Positions 13,101 through 23,027 of a stretch of DNA of 64,000 nt are shown here, piece after piece. Position 1 is the first letter of the stretch; every line of letters begins with the position of its first letter. Position numbers and translations under genes: made by a program. This DNA comes from Atrina japonica (lineage: Eukaryota > Mollusca > Bivalvia > Pterioida > Pinnidae). The DNA lies in contig BROG01000005.1 in the NCBI GenBank assembly GCA_030159075.1, positions 124,001-188,000 of the forward strand. The letters are read 5' to 3'. The notes under the pieces were generated by a model, which made no database searches, had not been told where the DNA came from, and saw only the letters and a program-made list of their open reading frames with translations.

Positions 13101-16100
13101 GTAGGATGGATTCTTGTCCTTCAGAATGAGACAGTAAAAATCGAGGTCCCTCGTCACAGTTGGTGTCGGCATGTTAAAGAACCCTCACTGTTCAGTGGCC
13201 ATAAGTGCTGAGCATAGGTCAAAATTTGAAGCCCTTCACAGGCATTTGGTGATGTCTCCATATGAGTGAAATAACCTGAGTGGAATGTTAAACAACAATA
13301 CAACAAAAAATATATTCAACACAGTTTCAAAAGCATGAATTACACAACATATACATGTATTAGGGCTGTGTATTGACTAGATAATTTTGATATGTTATGA
13401 AACGATATTGTAACTAACGATACACAATATATTGAATTATTTACATTATTTGACTCTCACCTTCAAGATGGTGGGCTTTCATATGGCCCTGCATCTGTCC
13501 ATGTCCGTCCATCCATCCTGAACAATTCTTGTTACCGCTAGTTCTCAGAAAGGACCAAAGTGATCTCCTTGAAATTTGACATGGAGGTTCCCCTTGAGTT
13601 CTAGTTGTGCATATTACATGTTCAGAAAGATCAGAATCCATCTTCTCTGACAGGCGACCATCTTGGATTTTGACCAAAGAAAGTTTGTTACCTTTACTTA
13701 GAAAGGACTGAAGGAATCTCCTTGAAATTTGACATGAAGGTTCCTCTTGAGGTCTGGTTGTGCATATTACATTTTCAGAGAGATTAGAATCCAATATGGT
13801 CAACAGGCGACCATTTCAGATTTTTATCAAATGAAGTTTGTTACCACTATTTCTAATGTGATATACAGGTTCCCCTTGAGGTCTAGTTGTGCATATTTCA
13901 TTTTCAGAGAGATCAGAATCCAACATGTCTGACAGTCGACCAACTTGGATTTTGACCAAAGGATGTTTGTTAATGCTATTTCTCAGAAAAGACTAATGGG
14001 ATCTCAGAGAGACATCAAGGTTCCCCTTAAGATTTAGTTGTGCATATTGCATTTTCAAAGAGATAGGAATCCAATATGGCTGACAGGTGGCCATCTTGGA
14101 TTTTGACTGTAGGAAGTTTGTTATTGCTATTTCTCAGAAAGGACTGAAGGGATTTCCTTGAAATTGGACACGAAGGTTTCCTTTGAGGTCTAGTTGTGCA
14201 TATGATATTTTCAGAGAGACTGCATTCCAGCATTGCTGACAGGTGGCCATCTTGGATTTTGACAATGGAAGAAGTATGTATTTCTCAGAATATACTGAAG
14301 GAATCTTTTTGATATTGATTATGAAGGTGCATATTGCGTATTACATTTTCAGAATCAAAATCCAAGATAGACATCCAATCCATGTCTTTGAAAATGTAAT
14401 ACATGTGTTCAATTCAAGTTTTTCGCTATAATCTTGTGTATTTCACAGAATATGGATTTAAGTTCAAATTCAATTGCTAAGAGAAAAGAACAGTCTGTCA
14501 TTCATCAGACATAGAACATTCCATGGTGGGTGCCAAGATCCCTCTGGGATCTCTTGTTGTTCTACAGTTGAGTCACCAAATTTCACACACAGATTATCCA
14601 CAAGCAGTGTCCCACTTTGATTTTCAAGTTTATGAGTCATTTGTAAATGAAAGAGGAAATTCTACATTCACCAAACAGCAATACAAAAAAGAACTATGGA
14701 AAATAAAGATTTGCTTTTCTTTTTTATGCAGGCTGTTTGTGATATGTTTAAGCATGCTTTGCGCACTCTCTTAGATGACTTCTCTCCGATGTCACATGAT
14801 GTTGCCCAGATGTTGTTACAAATGTATCAAGCTGTGCCGCAGCCCCCCATATTAGATTTAACAAAGCAGGTGAGTCAAGCGAGTATGAGTAAACTGGCAT
14901 TTTATTTTAAGGCATTCAAGGTGTCATTTTCCAAAAAAAGAATATCCCAGGATTAGATGCAAACTTTTATTAAAAAGGTTGAAAAGATTGATTTAGTAAA
15001 TTTTTCACATATCATGCAGGTGAATGAAATATGCTGATGATTGATATTGCTTGTAAGAATACAAATGTTTATGGTCTGTCCAGTACACTTGTAAATGATC
15101 ATGTAAAGTACACTTGTAAAGATAGATGGTCTGTCCAGCCATGTAAATAATTGTATGGTTGTACACTTGTAAATAATCATGTATGGTCTGTCCAGTACAC
15201 TTGTAAATAATCATGTATGGTCTGTCCAGTACACTTGTGAAATATCATGTATGATCTGACCAGTACACTTGTAAATGACCATGTATAACCTGTCCAATAC
15301 ACAGAATATGACCATGTATAAGTTACACTTGTCAATGACCAATGTATAACAGTACATTTGTTAATGACCATGTGAGACCAAAATAATGACCATGAAAAGT
15401 CCAGTACACTTGGTAATGTTCATGTATAACCTGTCCAGTAACACTTGTTAACATGTAGAACCTGTCCCACACTTGGTGACCATGTGTGACCAGTACATTT
15501 GTTAATCCCATGTATAACCTGTCCAGGATATTTTTAATGACCATGTTAACCTGTCCAGTTGTAAGTCCATGTAAACCTGTTCAGTACACTTGTTAATGAC
15601 AGTATAACCTGTCCACATTGTTAATGACCATGTATAACCTGTCCCACTGTTACATTTTTAATGTGTATAACCTGTCCAGTCATTAATGACCATGTATAAT
15701 GTCCAGTACAGTTAAAGACCATGTAAACCTTCCACTACACTTGTTAATCACCATGTATGACCAGTCCACTACACTTGTTAATGACATGTAAACCTGTCCA
15801 CTACATGGTTAATGACCATATATAACCTGTCCAGTACATTTGACCATGTATAACCTTCCAGTACACTTGTTAATGACCATGTGTAACCTGACCAGTACAT
15901 TTGTTAATGACCATGTATGTTCCAGTAAGTTAATGACCTATAACCTGTCCACTCTATTAGATGACCATGTCTGTCCAGTACACCGTAATGTCCATGTATA
16001 ACCTGTCGAGTGACTTGTTAATGATCATGATGTTCCAGTTACACTTGTTAAATGTATAACCTGTCCTGTGCCTTGTTAATGACCCCCATAACCTTCCAGA

Positions 16101-19100
16101 TTTGTTAATGACCATAACCTGTCCAGTACATTTGTTAATGACCAACCTGACCAGTACAGTATGACCAGTATAAACCTGTCCATTATATTTTTAAGGACCA
16201 TGTATAACCTGTCCAGTACAGGTGTCATGTATAACCTGTCCAACAAATGACCATGTATCTGTCCAGTACACTTGTTAATGACCATGTGTAATGACCAGTA
16301 CATTTGTTAATGACCATGTTATCCAGTATATTTGTTAATGAATGTATAACCTGTCCAGTACAATGTCCATGTATAACCTGTCCAGCACATGACCAGTATA
16401 ACCTTCCAGTAACATAATCATGCATATACCTGTCCAATACACTTGTTAATGACCATGTATAACCTGTCCAGTACATTTGTTAATGACCATGTATAACCTG
16501 TCCAGTACACTTGTTAATGACCATGTATAACCTGTCCAGTACATTTGTTAAAGACCATGTATAACCTGTCCACTACACTTGTTAATGGACCGTATAACCA
16601 GTCCACTACACTTGTTAATGTAATATAACCTGTCCAGTCACTTGTTAATGACCATGGTATTAACCTGTCCAGTACACTTGTTAATGAATGACCATCATTT
16701 GTTAATGACCATGTATCTCCAGTATATTTGTTAATGACCATGTATAAACTTTGTCCAGTACACTTGGTAATGTCCATGTATAACCTGACAGTACACTTGT
16801 GACATGTACTAACCTGTCCAACACTTGACCATGTATAACCTGTCCAATACACTTGTTAATGACCATGTATAACCTGTCCAGTACATTTGTTAATGACCAT
16901 GTATAACCTGTCCAGTACACTTGTTAATGACCATGTGTAACCTGACCAGTACATTTGTTAATGACCATGTATAACCTGTCCAGTATATTTGTTAATGTAT
17001 AACCTGTCCAGTACAATGTTAATGACCATGTATAACCTGTCCAGTACACTTGTTAATGACCATGTATGACCTGTCCAATACACTTGTTAATGGCCATGTA
17101 TAACCTGTCCAATACACTTGTTAATGGACATGTATAACCTGTTCAATACACTTGTTAATGACCATGTATAACCTGTCCAATACACTTGTTAATGGCCATG
17201 TATAACCTGTCCAATACACTGATGGCCATGTATAACCTGTCCAATACACTTGTTAATGACATGTATAACCTGTGTACACTTGTTAATGGCCATGTATAAC
17301 CTGTCCAATACATTAATGACCATGTATAACCTGACCATGTATAACCTGTCCAGTACATTTGTTAATGACCATGTGTAACCTGACCAGTACATTTGTTAAT
17401 AACCTGTCCACTACACTTGTTAATGACCATGTATAACCTGTCCACTACACTTGTTAATGACCATGTATAACCTGTCCAGTACATTTGTTAAAGACCATGT
17501 ATAACCTGTCCACTACACTTGTTAATGACCATGTATAACCTGTCCACTACACTTGTTAATGACCATGTATAACCTGTCCACTACACTTGTTAATGACCAT
17601 GTATAACCTGTCCAGTACACTTGTTAATGACCATGTGTAACCTGACCAGTACATTTGTTAATGACCATGTATAACCTGTCCAGTATATTTGTTAATGACC
17701 ATGTATAACCTGTCCAGTACACTTGGTAATGACCATGTATAACCTGTCCAGTACACTTGTTAATGGCCATGTATAACCTGTCCAATACACTTGTTAATGA
17801 CCATGTATAACCTGTCCAGTACATTTGTTAATGACCATGTATAACCTGTCCAATACACTTGTTAATGACCATGTATAACCTGTCCAGTACACTTGTTAAT
17901 GACCATGTGTAACCTGACCAGTACATTTGTTAATGACCATGTATAACCTGTCCAGTATATTTGTTAATGACCATGTATAACCTGTCCAGTACACTTGTTA
18001 ATGGCCATGTATAACCTGTCCAGTACACTTGTTAATGACCATGTATGACCTGTCCAATACACTTGTTAATGGCCATGTATAACCTGTCCAATACACTTGT
18101 TAATGGCCATGTATAACCTGTTCAATACACTTGTTAATGACCATGTATAACCTGTCCAATACACTTGTTAATGACCATGTATAACCTGTCCAGTACACTT
18201 GTTAATGGCCATGAATAACCTGTCCAATACACTTGTGACCATGTATACACTTGTTAATGGCCATGTATAACCTGTCCAATACACTTGTTAATGACCATGT
18301 ATAACCTGTCCACTACACTTGTTAATGACCATGTATAACCTGTCCAATACACTTGTTAATTATCGTATATATGAAGTATGTCTATACATTGTAATTATTG
18401 ACACTTTTTCAGCTGATTATAATGCATGCTGATGATCCACAACTACAAGACATGGTAAAGGCATTACTTTCAGCACTGGTGGACAAAACACTACTATTAT
18501 ACAATGAAGGTACTGCACAAGGTTGAAAATGGAAATGTCGAGTTACACTGTCATGAGTTTGTTTAAGCTAAAGTTTAGGGTCTACTTACGCATAATACAG
18601 AAAGTGATGAAATAACAAGTTCTCAAACTTTCTTTGTTCAATAACATTATTCAAAGTCCAAAATTAGGTGGACACAAAAATTAGCATATGAAATCTTGGG
18701 TCTTTGGGATGAGACTTAAAACTGATGTCCCGTGTTGCGGAATGTGTGGCATGTATAAGAGTCCTCACTACATCGACCTTAGTCCATAACACAGGTCATA
18801 ATTTGTAGCACTTCACCTTAAGCTGGTGTCCTCTCCATATCAGTGAAAATTTCTTGGCAGGATGTAAAACTGCAATGAAACAAAACAAAATGATTCTTAA
18901 GTAACAAGATGATGCCACTGTTTCAGTTGATGGTGGGTTCTGTAGTTACATAATGATGGTTTTCACAAACTAGTTTCTATTTTATGACAATTGAATTATT
19001 TTACACATACTTGTATGTTTGGTGTTGACAAATTTTAATTAGGTTGTGAAAAGTAATTAATTCTTGGTTATTGGCTATTTATTAGGTCCACATCAGTACA

Positions 19101-22100
19101 CAGATGTCATCGAAGCATTTATGAATCTCATGGCTCAGGTAAATTATTTTGTTTATGAATTAATTTTCTGTGTCTGTAACTATCATGGTTAGAGACTCTT
19201 TCTGTGATTACTGTTTTGTCTCCCCATGACAAAGTCACGAAAGTGAGACATAGGTGTTGCTTTTCCAACAGAGGCAGCTTTAAACTTTGTGTTTCACTTC
19301 AATGTTACGTTTTTGCTTGCTGTTTATTTAATATTGGTGCTATCTTTGTGATATTTGACCTGGTTGTTCCTTGGGGTCTAGCATTGATATTTTGAAGATT
19401 AATTTGGAATATTTTCTTTTTCTTTTCTTTCCTTTTTTCTTTTTATTAGTTGAGTATTTAGCTTACCAAGACAAAATTCCATAAAACTAATGTTGTACCC
19501 TGCATGATCGTCGTTGTCGTCATCATTGTTGTTCATGTCCTTGGCATCCGTAGACAAAACATTAACCTTGCCTGTATCTTTTTAACCACAAAGAACACGG
19601 CTTTGATATTTTACATATAGATTCCTTATGACCAGAGCTTTCATTCATTTGGTACCTTGACTTTTGACCTAGTGACCTTGACCCTGGCCTTGACCTACAT
19701 TTCAAAATTTTTAACCTTAGCTATATCTTTTAAACCATGAGGGATAGGGCTTTGATATTTCGCATATTATTTCTTTTGACCAGAGCTTTCAGTTAATACC
19801 TTGATTTTTTACCTGGTGACCTTGACCTTAGACTTTTACTTACTTTTCAAAAACTGTAACCTGAGCTGTAGGAATCAAAATATTTACCATACCTTGACCA
19901 CAAAACCTGAAAACTGGAGTAAAAAACTTATTTGAAAATTTACACCTGCAAGGTTTGTTTTTTTTCTGAAAACTCTTGTTAATGTTTTTGCTACATTTGA
20001 CATCAAAGAGGGACTGGAAAGGACATATAATTGGGAGTAACTCTTATTTATCTTACGTGTCGCCAAATATTTCTTTATGTACATGTATATTAACATAATA
20101 GATGATCACTTTCAGATTATAAAGAAAAGCAAGAAAGTAATATTTGAGGGAAACTGCAATATTCCAGGTTTATTCCATGCAGGTTTGTAAACAATCTTAT
20201 TTAAAAACAATCTCTCATTTTCTGATTTGTGGATTTGGAGATTTAAAGAAAACCAGTTCAGGGTCACATGTGAATGACCTTGTAGGTGTGTCCTGTTTGA
20301 CCAATGAAAATACTCCTTGGGCATTCTTGAATATTTATAAATGATGTAGGCTGGATGATAATGACTTATTTACTCCAATGTAATTGACTTTTTATACTAA
20401 GATAACTGAGAGCATTGGTAGGACTTCTGTGAGGATCACTGAAAAAGTAATGGGTCAAAAATCACATTCATAAGCACCTATATTAACTCATCTACCCCTG
20501 AGAAACAATTGACTCTACTTAAAATAAATGACATAGGTCAGCCCAAATGTGTCTTCAGGGGTGAATGGGCTAATAGAAAGTGTCAGAAATATTGCATTGG
20601 TATGTTAGAAAAATATTAGAAATTTTACAAAAATTATTAAGGTAAATTCTCAAAGTCGGGGATAATTCAAAATCAATATAAATGTTGTTATTTTCAATTG
20701 GTTAATCATTTAATTTCAATTGTAACAACAGTTTTCATTGGTCAAAAATACAATTTACTTCTGTATTATGGTGATTGATTGCAAAGGTCCTGGCCACAAA
20801 GAGATCAGAAAATTACTGTACTTACTGAAATTATGCATCTTAGTCAGGGGACCACCAATCCTCCTTTGGCCTCTTGTTTTTGTTTGTGTAAGAGCTGATA
20901 CTGTTTTATTTTGATTACAAATGTAGATATTGTCTGATTTGTATGTAGTTTTCATGAGGAAATTTATATTTTGTAATATATTGTAAAATTGATAGCAGTA
21001 CTCACTGTACTGATAACGTACATTTTCCCTGAGATAAGTTTGTTTTACACTTTATATCTTAATATTTTGTACACCTTCATCAGCATTTCTCTTGTTATTT
21101 TTACATATAAAGCCTTGATTCCCATTATTTCCACAGGTATCCAAGCACTGAGTCTTCCAGAACATCAAACAATCAAGGCTACATGTTCTTTTATGGTAGG
21201 TTGAGTGTGCAATGTTATAGATAGTTTCATGTTACATGTTCTCCCAGGGTAGGTTTAGTTCCAGCTATGGAAGATAGTTTCTATATATTATATGTTATAT
21301 GTTCTCCCAGGGTAGGTTTAGTTCCAGCTATGGAAGATAGTTTCTATATATTATATGTTATATGTTCTCCCAGGGTAGGTTTAGTTCCAGCTATGGAAGA
21401 AAGTTTCTATATATTATATGTTATATGTTCTCCCAGGGTAGGTTTAGTTCCAGCTATGGAAGAAAGTTTCTATATAATATATGCTACATATTCCCCCAGG
21501 GTAGGTTTAGTTTTAGCTATATTCAATAGATTCTATATATAATATGCTAAATGTTCTCCCAGAATATCCTAAATATAATATATTACATGTTCTCCCAGGG
21601 TAGGTTTAATTTCAGCTATAATACATAGATGCTACATGTATTACATATATGTTACATGTTCTCCCAGGGTAGGTTTAGTTTCATCTTTAGCTCATAGATC
21701 CTATATATATGTTGCATGTTCTCCCAGGGTAGGTTTAGTTTCATATTTAGCTCATAGATCCTATATATATATGTTGCATGTTCTCCCAGGGTAGGTTTAG
21801 TTTCATCTTTAGCTCATAGATCCTATATATATGTTGCATGTTCTCCCAGGGTAGGTTTAGTTTCATCTTTAGCTCATAGATCCTATATATATATGTTACA
21901 TGTTCTCCCAGGGTAGGTTTAGTTTCATCTTTAGCTCATAGATCCTATATATATGTTACATGTTCTCCCAGGGTAGGTTTAGTTTCATCTTTAGCTCATA
22001 GATCCTATATATATGTTGCATGTTCTCCCAGGGTAGGTTTAGTTTCATCTTTAGCTCATAGATCCTATATATATGTTGCATGTTCTCCCAGGGTAGGTTT

Positions 22101-22935
22101 AGTTTCATCTTTAGCTCATAGATCCTATATATATGTTACATGTTCTCCCAGGGTAGGTTTAGTTTCATCTTTAGCTCATAGATCCTATATATATGTTACA
22201 TGTTCTCCCAGGGTAGGTTTAGTTTCATCTTTAGCTCATAGATCCTATATATATATGTTGCATGTTCTCCCAGAGTAGGTTTAGTTTCATCTTTAGCTCA
22301 TAGATCCTATATATATGTTACATGTTCTCCCAGGGTAGGTTTAGTTTCATCTTTAGCTCATAGATCCTATATATATGTTGCATGTTCTCCCAGGGTAGGT
22401 TTAGTTTCAGTTTTATTAGATACTTCATATGTATATATGTTACAATTTCCCAGGGTAGGTTATTTCCTCAATGCTACATATACCCCCATGGTATGTTTAG
22501 TTTCAGGTGAAAAAGAAAAAATTTGTTTTTAATGTAACCTAACCAACTCACCTAAAAATGAACAAACCTAAAAGTATTTTCAGGTAGTTTTGTACTCTAA
22601 ATTTTTGTTCTTATCAAAAGAATCTTAAATTTTTTCCAATTTACATAAAAAAAAAAAAATTAAATATTAGTCTACTAATCCACTCTCTGCTATAACTACT
22701 GCTCAGGACACATCAAACATGTAATCTTTTAAAGATGGCCTTAATTTTCTAGATCTGTAAGTGAGATTGCAGCTGAACAGTATTCTACTTTGTATCATTT
22801 TATCTTATACCATTCTTTAACTTTTCTTTCTGCCTCAGAATGAGTTCCTGTCCTGTAGTGTAGAGATTGAATCAGTCAAGGAGGTGGTGGATGCCAATGG
22901 TCATCTTTTGGTGGACAGAATTCTCAGGGTAATTT

Positions 22936-23027
<92 letters not shown>

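Noticed and set aside
13441..14233. Minus-strand ORFs of 68-120 aa with repeated [16 protein letters not shown]
   Set aside because: Explained by the 155-bp tandem repeat.
15000..17830. Many 60-112 aa minus-strand ORFs (repeated [17 protein letters not shown])
   Set aside because: They are translations of the 34-bp minisatellite in shifting frames, with no transcript or family support.
21267..21542. 91-aa ORF with a repeated [20 protein letters not shown] unit
   Set aside because: Translation of the early units of the 60-bp donor array, with no independent support.
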